DNA from: Bradyrhizobium tropiciagri
GTDB taxonomy: Bacteria; Pseudomonadota; Alphaproteobacteria; Rhizobiales; Xanthobacteraceae
NCBI RefSeq assembly: GCF_001189845.1
Contig: NZ_LFLZ01000004.1
Span: forward strand, 62,001-126,000
DNA: 64,000 nucleotides
Reading direction: 5' to 3'
Shown in pieces: positions 44,678 to 53,362 of this stretch. Position 1 is the first letter of the stretch; the number at the start of each line of letters is the position of its first letter. Under the pieces are notes generated by a model. It ran no database searches. It was not told the origin of the DNA and saw only the letters and a program-made list of their open reading frames with translations. Made by a program: the position numbers and the translations under genes.

Positions 44678-44690
44678 CGGAGGTAGAGCG

Positions 44691-45176
44691 ATGCGCAATA
44701 TCCTGACCTCGGGCTTGCTGTGGTTTTCCGCGCTCGGCTGCGGCGTGCTTGCCGGGCTCTATTTTGCGTTCTCGACATTCGTGATGAGCGCGCTCGGCCG
44801 TGTCGACCAGGCGGCTGGCATCTCGGCGATGAACGCGATCAACGTCGACATCGTGCGTTCGCTGTTCATGCCGATCTTCCTCGGCACCACGCTGTCCTGC
44901 GCCCTGCTGGTCGTGCTCGGTGCGCTCAGATGGCAGGAGCCGGGCGCCGTTGCGATGATTTGCGGCGGCGGCCTCTATATCCTCGGGATGTTCGTCGTCA
45001 CTGCCGTCTTCAACGTGCCGCTGAACGACCAGCTTGCGGCCACGGATCCCGCGAGCACGGCGGCCGCGCCGGTCTGGGCGCGCTATCTGACCGACTGGAC
45101 CTTTTGGAACCACGTGCGGACCGTCGCTTCGCTCGCGGCGACCGCTCTGTTCATCGTCACGATCGCCGCGCGTTGA
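44691..45176 (+). CDS. DUF1772 (anthrone oxygenase-like) membrane protein
   Basis: The 161-residue protein has four predicted helices. DUF1772 features are GVLAGLYFAFSTFVMSALGR near the N-terminus, then AMNAINVDIVRSLFMPIFLGT and the C-terminal NVPLNDQLA followed by WTFWNHVRTVASLAAT. Related fungal proteins act on anthrones; in bacteria the role is unproven, and a link to oxidation or export of aromatics is a guess. ATG 44691 is preceded by GGAGGT. It is divergent from the TetR gene. Confidence 0.85.
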   Translation: MRNILTSGLLWFSALGCGVLAGLYFAFSTFVMSALGRVDQAAGISAMNAINVDIVRSLFMPIFLGTTLSCALLVVLGALRWQEPGAVAMICGGGLYILGMFVVTAVFNVPLNDQLAATDPASTAAAPVWARYLTDWTFWNHVRTVASLAATALFIVTIAAR

Positions 45177-45216
45177 TCGGAACGCAGAAGGCTCTGGCAG
45201 GGTGCTTCGCATTTTG

Positions 45217-45484
45217 TGCACGATCTGTACTCGTCCGGCACGATCGCCAAGGAGGTGCCGCCGCACAACGATGCGCGGCCGACAACCGCAACGTCTCGGT
45301 CGTCAACGAGACCGGATACGCCATCAAGTTTCTCGGCTTCACGAAGGCTGCGTCTGGAACATCAAGGTCGACTGGGCCAACTACAACGAGTCGGTGCTGG
45401 AAGAACGTCAACCTCTGCAAGCTCAACGTGCTGAGGCTGCGCTACGACCCCGGCACCAAGACCACCTCGTTCATTGCGGAATGA
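45217..45484 (+). pseudogene. decayed small gene, pieces in three frames
   Basis: Protein-like pieces follow one another in different frames: HDLYSSGTIAKEVPPHNDAR (from 45219), then NRNVSVVNETGYAIKFLGF (45284-45340), then EGCVWNIKVDWANYNESVL (45343-45399), then WKNVNLCKLNVLRLRYD and TKTTSFIAE (45398-45484). The junction GTGCTGGAAG looks as if two bases were lost from GTGCTGTGGAAG (Val-Leu-Trp-Lys). No start codon or signal peptide joins them. This fits a gene degraded by small deletions; sequencing error is an alternative. The family is not identified. Confidence 0.5.
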
Positions 45485-45681
45485 CATCAAGGGGGCGGGG
45501 GCCCCGGCCGGGAATCACGGCGCGCGGCTGTAACGCCGCGTCATTGGTCCATCCCGGCCGCCCCGCGCCGAGAACGGGACAACCGGGACAGGCCTGCATT
45601 GCCCTGGGACGCCGGCAAACCCTTGCATTGCAGCGGTTTACCGTCTTGGGCTAAAGTTTCGCCGAAGCCCCATTTGGTTCT

Positions 45682-45709
45682 TTGCAAGCCCGAAAGGCTT
45701 TGTTATACG
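45682..45709 (+). promoter_or_regulatory. putative promoter of tRNA-Asn
   Basis: TTGCAA (45682-45687), 16 nt, then TATACG (45704-45709). The start would be near 45716, about 24 nt before the tRNA. Confidence 0.45.
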
Positions 45710-45739
45710 CTGCCCGCTCGCGAACACTTGTTCGCCTAT

Positions 45740-45814
45740 TCCTCGGTAGCTCAGCGGTAGAGCATTCGACTGTTAATCGAATGGTCGCTGGTTCGAATCC
45801 AGCCCGGGGAGCCA
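45740..45814 (+). tRNA. tRNA-Asn (GTT anticodon)
   Basis: Acceptor TCCTCGG pairs with CCGGGGA (one G-T pair), the D-arm is GCTCAGCGGTAGAGC, the anticodon loop CTGTTAA has GTT, the T-arm is GGTTCGAATCC, and CCA is encoded. Confidence 0.95.
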
Positions 45815-45947
45815 GCTTTGCTGGCCCGGCAACATTGCCGTCGACAATCACAAGCACGTGGTCCGCAACACGCGAACCAAATACGTCGTCAAATCGACTC
45901 AATAACTGTCGACACTTCGTCGTGCCGGGTCTTGAGAGGTGATTTTG

Positions 45948-46127
45948 ATGGCCATTAATCTGATCGACCTGTCGATGCCGCAGCCGACGCTTGTTCCGCA
46001 TGATGCTCCCGTCATCAGCGACGATGAGTGTGTCCGCCGGCTCGCGAGGGCCGTCGAGGAGCATGATTCCGAGCATCTCGATGAAGTGGCCCGCCTGATC
46101 GGCCGGCTTGCGGTCACGATCGAATAG
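45948..46127 (+). CDS. hypothetical small protein (59 aa)
   Basis: ATG 45948 follows GAGAGGTGA at good spacing, so it is preferred to an in-frame ATT/TTG-type start 9 nt earlier. The protein is MAINLIDLSMPQPTLVPHDA and then an acidic helical region (ECVRRLARAVEEHDSEHLDE, VARLIGRLAVTIE). It looks like a small cytoplasmic helical protein. No family is recognised. It lies between tRNA-Asn and the PIMT-like gene. Confidence 0.5.
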   Translation: MAINLIDLSMPQPTLVPHDAPVISDDECVRRLARAVEEHDSEHLDEVARLIGRLAVTIE

Positions 46128-46248
46128 AACGCGCCCCGGAGCATCCCGTACACCAACGGCGTGTTGCGTTTTGGCGGAGCTTGTTCCAAAAGATGGCCCT
46201 GTTCTAGCTTCTCCAGCGGCAATGCCGCGACTTGCAGGGTCCCCGCCA

Positions 46249-46914
46249 ATGACCGGTTTTTCGACCGCGCGCCAGTACATGGTCGATGGTCAGGTGCGTC
46301 CGAGCGACGTGACCGATGATCGCATTCTCGAAGCCATGCTGACCGTGCCGCGCGAAATATTCGTGCCGGCCAGCAAGCAGGCGCTTGCCTATCTCGATCT
46401 CGATCTCGATGTCGCCGAGGGCGGCGCGGCCAAGCGCTGCCTGATCACGCCGGCGCTGCTCGCCAGGATGCTGCAGGCCGCCGAGATCAAGGCCACCGAC
46501 CGCGTCCTGGTCGTCGGCTGTGCAACCGGCTACGCCGCCGCGATCGTGGCGCGCTTTGCCGCGCAGGTCAGCGCCACCGAGAGCGATCCGGCGCTTGCCG
46601 CGAAAGCGACCGCAGCGTTGGCCCAGCTCGGGATCCAGAATGTGACCGTCAAGACCGGAGCTTCAGCGGACGGCGACGCCGCGGGTGCGCCATATGATGT
46701 CATCGTCCTCAATGGTGCGACCGAGATCCTCCCGACCGGGCTGTTTGGCCAGCTCAAGGAGGGAGGCCGGCTGGTCGGGGTGTTCGGCCTGACGCCGCCG
46801 CCGCGCGCCACCCTCGTGACGCACTCCCACGGGGATTTCGGACATCGCGAGCTGTTCGATGCCACCGCCCCGGTGCTGCCCGGACTGGAACGGCGTCCCG
46901 CCTTCGTCTTCTGA
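46249..46914 (+). CDS. protein-L-isoaspartate O-methyltransferase-like protein
   Basis: The 221-residue protein has a Rossmann methyltransferase fold. The opening FSTARQYMVDGQVRPSDV and LTVPREIFVPASKQALAYLD resemble the PIMT family. The SAM motif is VLVVGCATGYAAAIVARF, where canonical enzymes have GTGSGY. The catalytic-loop region reads RCLITPALLARML instead of the usual TISxPxM. It may therefore have a changed substrate, or be a non-repair methyltransferase. ATG 46249 is preferred to 46222 and 46108 because the family N-terminus starts there. It sits upstream of tolC, an arrangement I know from Bradyrhizobium. Confidence 0.8.
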   Translation: MTGFSTARQYMVDGQVRPSDVTDDRILEAMLTVPREIFVPASKQALAYLDLDLDVAEGGAAKRCLITPALLARMLQAAEIKATDRVLVVGCATGYAAAIVARFAAQVSATESDPALAAKATAALAQLGIQNVTVKTGASADGDAAGAPYDVIVLNGATEILPTGLFGQLKEGGRLVGVFGLTPPPRATLVTHSHGDFGHRELFDATAPVLPGLERRPAFVF

Positions 46915-47111
46915 CCGCTACCGCGCTGCGCCACCTGATAAAATCCCGTTCCGAATCAGAAGTGTGGCCCGTTTGCCCCAGGTGAAGAGTTTCCACCATG
47001 TTCCGTTGCGGGGTAGTTCCGTTGCCCTTAGCTGCGGACTAAGGTGAGGCGGGACTCACTTCGTCTGAAGCGACCGCCGGAACTGACTTGCGTGTGGAGA
47101 CGGCGACTACA

Positions 47112-48512
47112 ATGATTGGATTACCGGGGATGCGAGGGGTGAAGGCTATCACCGCGGCTGCGACTGCCGCCCTTCTGTTGGCGGAGCTGGGCCCCGTGCC
47201 CGCGCTCGCCGAAACTATCGAGTCCGCGCTGGTGCGGTCCTACCAGAACAATCCCCAGCTGAACGCACAACGTGCACAGGTGCGGTCGATCGACGAAAAC
47301 GTTCCGCAGGCACTCTCGGGTTACCGTCCGAAGGTCTCGCTGACCGCAACGGCCGGCGGACAATACACCGATGAGCAGTTGGCGCCGGGAAGCCCGGCTT
47401 TGTCGGGTGTGAGCCGGCAGCGTACCGTTGGCATCACCGCCAGCCAGTCGCTGTTCAATGCGCAGAACGGGCCGAAGGTGCGCCAGGCTGAAAGCCAGGT
47501 GTCGTCGGCACGCGAAGGTTTGCGCGTGCTCGAGCAGTCGGTGCTGCTGAGCGCGGCCACGATCTATATGGACTATCTCCGCGACGCGGCAATCGTCGAG
47601 GTCCAGCGCAGCAACACGCGCGTGCTGGAACAGACGCTGAAGCAGACCCAGGACCGCTTCAACGTCGGCGAGGTGACGCGCACGGACGTTGCGCAGTCTG
47701 AGGCCCAGCTCGCGGCCGGCAGAACCCAGCAGCTCACCGCGGAATCGAATCTGACGACGACGCGATCGAACTACCGCCGCATCATCGGCGTCGAGCCGCA
47801 GAATCCCGCGCCGGGCTCGCCGGTCGACCGGTTCCTGCCGTCGTCGCTCTCGGCTGCTGTCGAACTCAGCCTGACCCAGAATCCGAACGTCACCGCCGCG
47901 ATGTACGGCGTCGACGTCAACTTCCTGCAGACCAAGGTTGCCGAAGGCGCGCTGTTGCCGACGGTTGGGCTGCAGGCATCGGTCAGCCAGGGCTACGAAA
48001 CGCAGTTGACCGTGTACCGCCTCTTCAACGCCTCGGTCGGCGTTCAACTGTCGCTGCCGATCTACCAGGGCGGCGCTGAGTACTCGCTGATCCGCCAGTC
48101 CAAGGAATCGCTGGCGCAGCAGCGCCTGGTGCTGGACCAGACCAGGGATCAGGCGCGTGCCAACGTCGTCACCGCCTGGGGTCAGCTGGTCGCCGGCAAG
48201 TCGCAGGTGGCATCGGCGCAGGCGCAGGTGACCGCGTCGGAAATCGCGCTGAACGGCGTGCGCGAAGAAGCCAAGGCCGGCCAGCGCACCACGCTCGACG
48301 TGCTCAATGCGCAGCAGGCGCTCGTCAACGCGCGCAATGCGCTCGTCACAGCGCAGCACGACCGCGTCGTCGCTTCCTACAATGTGCTGAACTATATCGG
48401 CCGCTTGTCGCCGCAGGTGATGGGCCTTTCGACCAACATCTATGATCCGAGCGTGCACTACCAGCAGGTTCGTGACAATTGGGCCGGCGTTCGCACACCC
48501 GACGGCCGCTAA
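47112..48512 (+). CDS. tolC: TolC family outer-membrane protein
   Basis: The protein has 466 residues and a signal peptide ending PALAET. Two OEP repeats follow: ESALVRSYQNNPQLNAQRAQ, then RFNVGEVTRTDVAQSEAQLAAG (first), and KAGQRTTLDVLNAQQALVNARNALV (second). It is a TolC-type duct for type I secretion and efflux, not lipidated, unlike the NodT-type factor at 33.2 kb. The start is unsure: TTG 47088, GTG 47094 and ATG 47112 are in frame. ATG gives a normal signal peptide. An inverted repeat CCTTAG/CTAAGG (47026-47044) lies upstream and may be regulatory. A 33-nt palindrome lies downstream. Confidence 0.9.
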   Translation: MIGLPGMRGVKAITAAATAALLLAELGPVPALAETIESALVRSYQNNPQLNAQRAQVRSIDENVPQALSGYRPKVSLTATAGGQYTDEQLAPGSPALSGVSRQRTVGITASQSLFNAQNGPKVRQAESQVSSAREGLRVLEQSVLLSAATIYMDYLRDAAIVEVQRSNTRVLEQTLKQTQDRFNVGEVTRTDVAQSEAQLAAGRTQQLTAESNLTTTRSNYRRIIGVEPQNPAPGSPVDRFLPSSLSAAVELSLTQNPNVTAAMYGVDVNFLQTKVAEGALLPTVGLQASVSQGYETQLTVYRLFNASVGVQLSLPIYQGGAEYSLIRQSKESLAQQRLVLDQTRDQARANVVTAWGQLVAGKSQVASAQAQVTASEIALNGVREEAKAGQRTTLDVLNAQQALVNARNALVTAQHDRVVASYNVLNYIGRLSPQVMGLSTNIYDPSVHYQQVRDNWAGVRTPDGR

Positions 48513-48545
48513 ACACCTTCACTTCATCATCGCTTGTCGCGCCAT

Positions 48546-48578
48546 GTTTGTGGTTCTGAGTTAATCAGGACCACAAAC
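48546..48578. terminator. 33-nt near-perfect hairpin downstream of tolC
   Basis: GTTTGTGGT (48546-48554) and ACCACAAAC (48570-48578) pair fully. After one T-G position, CTGA and TCAG continue the stem around the loop GTTAA. It lies 33 nt past the tolC stop. No T-run follows, so it may be a terminator of the non-classical kind or an mRNA-stabilising end. Confidence 0.5.
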
Positions 48579-48847
48579 GGGCGCGTTTGCTTGCAATCGA
48601 TAATTGGCCTGACATACCGTTTTGTCGGGCAGCAAGGCGATTCGCGGCGAGCCGGCGTAGCGTGATGACAGGTGCGACGCCACCTGTGATCACGCTGCAT
48701 TGGGCGACACGAAGCTTGCAGAAGGGCCTCGGGCGGGCGTGATCTGGGGACAAGTCGGGCGAGAGCAATGAAAATCTCCGCCCGCATCATCGGAACCGGC
48801 GAATCCTCTTGGGCTTGATGTAAAATAGTTTCGATGTGGAGTCGGAG
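48579..48847. other. intergenic region tolC-popZ
   Basis: I see no gene in this stretch. It probably includes the popZ promoter; TAAAAT near 48821 is a possible -10. Small frames on the minus strand lack ribosome sites. Confidence 0.3.
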
Positions 48848-49603
48848 ATGACGCAACCTGCGAAGGTCCAAGAACCCTCGATGGAGGAGATCCTGGCGTC
48901 GATCCGTCGCATCATTGCCGACGACGAGGCAAAGCCGGGTGCGGCCGAGAAGCCGGCGGCTGCTGCTCCACCGCCGCCGAAGGCCGAGCCCGCGCCGCCA
49001 CCGGCGGCCAAACCCGCGATGAAGAGCCCGCCGCCTGCAGCGCCTCAGGCTGCAAAGGCCGCGGCGCCGGCGCCGAAATCAACGCCGCCCGCGCCGGCAG
49101 CGGCCTCCAGCAACAGCCAGGACGACATCGATTCGCTGCTGGCCAGCCTCGACGAGGCGACGCCCGCGGCCGAGATCAGGCCGTCGCCGCAGCCGGAAGC
49201 CCAGCCCGAAGCCGACGTGTTCGAGCTCACCGACGACATGGCGCTGCCGGAGCCGGCCCCCGCGCCATCGTTCCGCAAAGTCGAGCCGCAGGACGACGTC
49301 GAATTCACCGAGGCCCGCACCCGGGTGCCTGCCCAGGAATCCGTTCGCGAGCCAGTCCGAGAACCGCCGGCGATCGAAACCGCGCCGATGCAGCAGATCA
49401 TCTCGGGAACCACGATGCGGGCGGTCGAATCCGCCTTCAACTCGCTGGCCAACACCGTGCTGAGCAACAATGCTCGGACGTTGGAGGATCTGGTCAAGGA
49501 GATGCTGCGGCCGATGCTGAAGTCCTGGCTGGACGACAATCTGCCGGGCCTGGTCGAGCGGATCGTCAAGGCCGAGATCGAACGGGTATCCCGCGGTCGA
49601 TAG
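48848..49603 (+). CDS. popZ: cell-pole organizing protein PopZ (DUF2497)
   Basis: The 251-residue protein has the three-part PopZ plan: an N-terminal helix (PSMEEILASIRRIIADDE), a long Pro/Ala/Glu-rich disordered linker (about 30-180), and a C-terminal oligomerisation region with MRAVESAFNSLANTVLSNNARTLEDLV and then MLRPMLKSWLDDNLPGLVERIVKAEIERV. In Caulobacter, PopZ forms a polar matrix that anchors ParB-parS and cell-cycle proteins. ATG 48848 has GGAG 6 nt upstream. It is followed by valS, a conserved order in Rhizobiales. Confidence 0.92.
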   Translation: MTQPAKVQEPSMEEILASIRRIIADDEAKPGAAEKPAAAAPPPPKAEPAPPPAAKPAMKSPPPAAPQAAKAAAPAPKSTPPAPAAASSNSQDDIDSLLASLDEATPAAEIRPSPQPEAQPEADVFELTDDMALPEPAPAPSFRKVEPQDDVEFTEARTRVPAQESVREPVREPPAIETAPMQQIISGTTMRAVESAFNSLANTVLSNNARTLEDLVKEMLRPMLKSWLDDNLPGLVERIVKAEIERVSRGR

Positions 49604-49738
49604 CCCGGCCCCGCAGGGGCTTGGCAGCCCTCATTCCGTCCCCAAATGCCCAAAACGCCGTTTTGACGTGCCAGTCCGGTTGACTTGGTGCGGTCCGGCG
49701 GCTTTCTAGCCTTTCCCTATGGTCCATAGCGCATTGTC

Positions 49739-52606
49739 ATGATCGAGAAAAACTACCAGCCCGCCGATATCGAGCACCGCATGGCCCGGATCTGGGAGGA
49801 GAGCGGTGCGTTCAAGGCCGGCCGGCCTGAGCGCAAGGACGCCGCGCCCTTCACGATCGTGATCCCGCCGCCGAACGTGACCGGCTCGCTGCACATGGGC
49901 CACGCGCTCAACAACACGCTGCAGGACATCCTGTGCCGCTTCGAGCGGATGCGCGGCCGCGACGTGCTGTGGCAGCCCGGCACCGACCATGCCGGCATCG
50001 CCACCCAGATGGTGGTCGAGCGCCAGCTGATGGAACGGCAGGAGCCGGGCCGGCGCGACATGGGCCGCGCCAAGTTCCTCGAACGGGTCTGGCAGTGGAA
50101 GGCCGAGAGCGGCGGCACCATCGTCAACCAGCTCAAGCGGCTCGGCGCATCCTGCGACTGGTCGCGCGAGCGCTTCACCATGGACGAGGGCCTGTCGCGC
50201 GCCGTCGTCAAGGTGTTCGTCGAGCTGCATCGCGATGGCCTGATCTACAAGGACAAGCGCCTGGTCAATTGGGACCCGAAGCTGCTCACCGCGATCTCCG
50301 ATCTCGAAGTACAGCAGGTCGAGGTCAAGGGCCATCTCTGGTACCTGCGCTATCCGATCGAGGGCCGCAGCTTCAGCCCCGACGATCCGAAGTCGTTCAT
50401 CGTGGTCGCGACCACGCGTCCCGAGACGATGCTCGGCGACACCGCGGTCGCGGTGCACCCGGACGACGAGCGCTATACCGACCTGGTCGGCCAGCACGTC
50501 ATCCTGCCGCTGGTCGGCCGCAAGATTCCGATCGTCGCCGACGATTATTCCGATCCGGAGAAGGGCTCCGGCGCGGTCAAGGTGACGCCGGCGCACGACT
50601 TCAACGACTTCGAGATCGGCAAGCGCCACGGCCTGCCGCAGATCAGCGTGCTCGACCAGGAAGGTTGCCTCAGCCTGGTTGGCAACGAGGACTATCTGCG
50701 CGGCCTGCCGATGGGCTCCGATGAGTTCGCCGCCGAGTTCGACAAGATCGAACGCTTCGCCGCGCGCAAGAAGATCGTGGCGCGGCTGGAGGAGTTCGGC
50801 TTCCTCGAGCGGATCGAGCCCAACACCCACATGGTGCCGCATGGCGACCGCTCCGGCGTCGTGATCGAGCCGTATTTGACCGACCAGTGGTATGTCGACG
50901 CCAAGACGCTGGCGCAGCCGGCGATGGCGGCGGTGCGCTCGGGCGAAACCACGTTCGTGCCGAAGAACTGGGAAAAGACCTATTTCGAGTGGATGGAGAA
51001 CATCCAGCCCTGGTGCATCTCGCGCCAGCTGTGGTGGGGCCATCAGATCCCGGCCTGGTACGGCCCGGACGGCAAGGTGTTCGTCGCCGAGACCGAGGAA
51101 GAGGCGGTCGGCAACGCGCTCGGCTATTACGTCGAGCAGGAGGTCATCACGCCGGAGCAGGGCCATGACATGGCCACCGACCCCGCCAAGCGCGAGGGCT
51201 TCATCACGCGCGATGAGGACGTGCTCGACACCTGGTTCTCGTCGGCGCTGTGGCCGTTCTCGACGCTGGGCTGGCCGGACGACACGCCGGAGGTCGCGCG
51301 CTACTACCCGACCAACACGCTTGTGACGGGCTTCGACATCATCTTCTTCTGGGTCGCCCGCATGATGATGATGGGCCTGCACTTCATGAAGCAGGCGCCG
51401 TTCTCGACCGTCTACATCCACCGCCTCGTCCGCGACGAGAAGGGCGCCAAGATGTCGAAGTCGAAGGGCAACGTCATCGATCCGCTCGGCGTGATCGACG
51501 AATACGGCGCCGACGCGCTGCGCTTCGCGCTGACCCGCGAGGCGGCGCAGGGCCATGACATCCGCCTGTCGCCGCATCTGGTCGAGACCAACCGCAACTT
51601 CGCGACCAAATTCTGGAACGCCTGCCGCTTCGCCGAGATGAACGAATGCGCCAAGCCGGACGGTTTCGATCCGAAGGCCGCCAGGGAAACCTTGAACCGC
51701 TGGATCGCGCACGAGACCTCGCGCGTCACCCGCGAGGTGACCGAGACCATCGAGGATCACCGCTTCAACGATGCCGCCGGCGCGATCTACCGCTTCGTCT
51801 GGAACGTGTTCTGCGACTGGTATCTCGAACTCGCCAAGCCGGTGCTGATGGGCGAGGAGGGCGCGGCCAAGGCCGAGACCCGCGCCATGATCGCCTGGGC
51901 GCGCGACGAGATCCTCAAGCTGCTGCACCCGTTCATGCCCTTCATCACCGAGGAGCTGTGGGCCGTGACGGCAAAGCGCAACGGCCTGCTGGTGCTGGCG
52001 TCCTGGCCGCGCAAGTCGGGCGTCACCGGCGAGCAGCTGGCGGCGATCGCGACCGCCGGTCCGGTGGTCGATCCGATCATTCCGCCGGTCATTGCCGCGC
52101 TCGACGCCGATGAGTTCAGCGATCCCGCCGCTGAGGCCGAGATCGGCTGGGTGGTCGATCTCGTCACCACGATGCGGTCGGTGAAGGCGGAGATGAATAT
52201 CCCGCCGTCGACGCTGACGCCGCTGGTGATCGTGACGACATCTGACGAAACGCGCGATCGCGCGCAGCGCTGGAACGACACCATCAAGCGCCTTGCGCGA
52301 TTGTCGGAGATCTCGTTCGCGGACGCCGCGCCGGAAGGCGCGATGCAGCTTCTGGTCCGCGGTGAAGTCGTCGCACTGCCGCTCAAGGGCGTGATCGATC
52401 TCGCGGCCGAACGGGCGCGGCTGGAGAAGGAACTCGGCAAGGCCGACGCCGACATCAAGCGGGTCGACGCCAAACTCTCCAACGAGAAGTTCGTCGCCAA
52501 CGCGCCGGAAGAGCTCGTCGAGGAAGAGAAGGAAAAGCGCGCGGCGGCGCAGGAGCGCCGCGCCAAGATCCTCGAGGCGATCGAGCGGCTGAAGAAGGCA
52601 TCATAG
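49739..52606 (+). CDS. valS: valyl-tRNA synthetase
   Basis: The 955-residue class I synthetase has the HIGH-type motif H52-M-G-H55 (PNVTGSLHMGHA) and KMSKS at 571-575. An editing (CP1) domain lies between, with TTRPETMLGDTAVAVHP and the AHDFNDFEIG segment. WDPKLLTAISDLEV and FDIIFFWVARM are also conserved. The C-terminal coiled coil (RARLEKELGKADADIKRVDAKL) is typical of ValRS. It charges tRNA-Val. It lies 135 nt after popZ. Confidence 0.97.
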   Translation: MIEKNYQPADIEHRMARIWEESGAFKAGRPERKDAAPFTIVIPPPNVTGSLHMGHALNNTLQDILCRFERMRGRDVLWQPGTDHAGIATQMVVERQLMERQEPGRRDMGRAKFLERVWQWKAESGGTIVNQLKRLGASCDWSRERFTMDEGLSRAVVKVFVELHRDGLIYKDKRLVNWDPKLLTAISDLEVQQVEVKGHLWYLRYPIEGRSFSPDDPKSFIVVATTRPETMLGDTAVAVHPDDERYTDLVGQHVILPLVGRKIPIVADDYSDPEKGSGAVKVTPAHDFNDFEIGKRHGLPQISVLDQEGCLSLVGNEDYLRGLPMGSDEFAAEFDKIERFAARKKIVARLEEFGFLERIEPNTHMVPHGDRSGVVIEPYLTDQWYVDAKTLAQPAMAAVRSGETTFVPKNWEKTYFEWMENIQPWCISRQLWWGHQIPAWYGPDGKVFVAETEEEAVGNALGYYVEQEVITPEQGHDMATDPAKREGFITRDEDVLDTWFSSALWPFSTLGWPDDTPEVARYYPTNTLVTGFDIIFFWVARMMMMGLHFMKQAPFSTVYIHRLVRDEKGAKMSKSKGNVIDPLGVIDEYGADALRFALTREAAQGHDIRLSPHLVETNRNFATKFWNACRFAEMNECAKPDGFDPKAARETLNRWIAHETSRVTREVTETIEDHRFNDAAGAIYRFVWNVFCDWYLELAKPVLMGEEGAAKAETRAMIAWARDEILKLLHPFMPFITEELWAVTAKRNGLLVLASWPRKSGVTGEQLAAIATAGPVVDPIIPPVIAALDADEFSDPAAEAEIGWVVDLVTTMRSVKAEMNIPPSTLTPLVIVTTSDETRDRAQRWNDTIKRLARLSEISFADAAPEGAMQLLVRGEVVALPLKGVIDLAAERARLEKELGKADADIKRVDAKLSNEKFVANAPEELVEEEKEKRAAAQERRAKILEAIERLKKAS

Positions 52607-52624
52607 CGAGCAACGCTGTGACGC

Positions 52625-53230
52625 TCAAAACCGCTTGCTGAGGAATTTCGATCCCTTCAGGCCGTAGCGCCACGGCAGCTCGACGGCCTTGGTGATGCCG
52701 ATCCGGATTCCGGTGACGATGTCGGGCGTCTCCAGCCGCGCATGGAGCGCAATCGGCGGACGGTCGAGCGGCAACTCGCTGTGGGCGATGGTGATGCCCA
52801 TCGCCTCGCACAGCTTGCCCGGTCCCGAGCACAGCGCGCGCTCGTCTTCCAGTCCGCGCCGCCGGCGCATCGCGGCGAGCCCATGGGTTGGCTCGACCGC
52901 GCGGATCAGCACGGCGCTGGCCGAACCGGTTTCCTCGCAGACAAAATTGACGCACCAGTGGATGCCGTAGGAACGGTAGACATAGGAGAACCCCGGCGGG
53001 CCGAACATCACCTGATTGCGCGGGGTCGGGCCATTGAACGAGTGGGCCGCCGGCTCGGTGTGATGATAGGCCTCGACCTCGGTGATGATGCCGCCGACGC
53101 CATCGACCAGGAAGGTCGCACCGATCAGGTCGGGTGCGACCTCATGGACGCTTCGATCGAAGAAGGCGCGTTTCAGCGCCTTGCCGAGGCGCGGCGCGGT
53201 CGCACGGGTCGATCGGGGATTTTGAGCCAT
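52625..53230 (-). CDS. 3-methyladenine DNA glycosylase (MPG family)
   Basis: The 201-residue base-excision enzyme removes alkylated purines. Family motifs are [10 protein letters not shown], the catalytic glutamate in [47 protein letters not shown], and AVLIRAVEP, then [14 protein letters not shown]. The start at 53230 ([10 protein letters not shown]) is used in place of a longer frame from 53326, which overlaps the probable promoter region. It is convergent with valS and divergent from lipA. Confidence 0.9.
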   Translation of the reverse strand: MAQNPRSTRATAPRLGKALKRAFFDRSVHEVAPDLIGATFLVDGVGGIITEVEAYHHTEPAAHSFNGPTPRNQVMFGPPGFSYVYRSYGIHWCVNFVCEETGSASAVLIRAVEPTHGLAAMRRRRGLEDERALCSGPGKLCEAMGITIAHSELPLDRPPIALHARLETPDIVTGIRIGITKAVELPWRYGLKGSKFLSKRF

Positions 53231-53362
53231 TTTGAGGTGGGAATCGGCATGGATCGGACTGCAACACTGCCAATATCTGGGCTGATCTGCTAGGGTCGCT
53301 GCGCGGGTTGCGAGCCGCGCCAACACCGATTAGCTATGGTTTCTCGCGACTTGCAGGCACCT

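Noticed and set aside
49706..51928. A 740-codon minus-strand frame
   Set aside because: It is antisense to valS, which has all its catalytic motifs; the frame shows no domain.
53336..53362. Longer start for lipA
   Set aside because: The extra residues are not part of the family N-terminus, and the ATG at 53363 gives the usual beginning.
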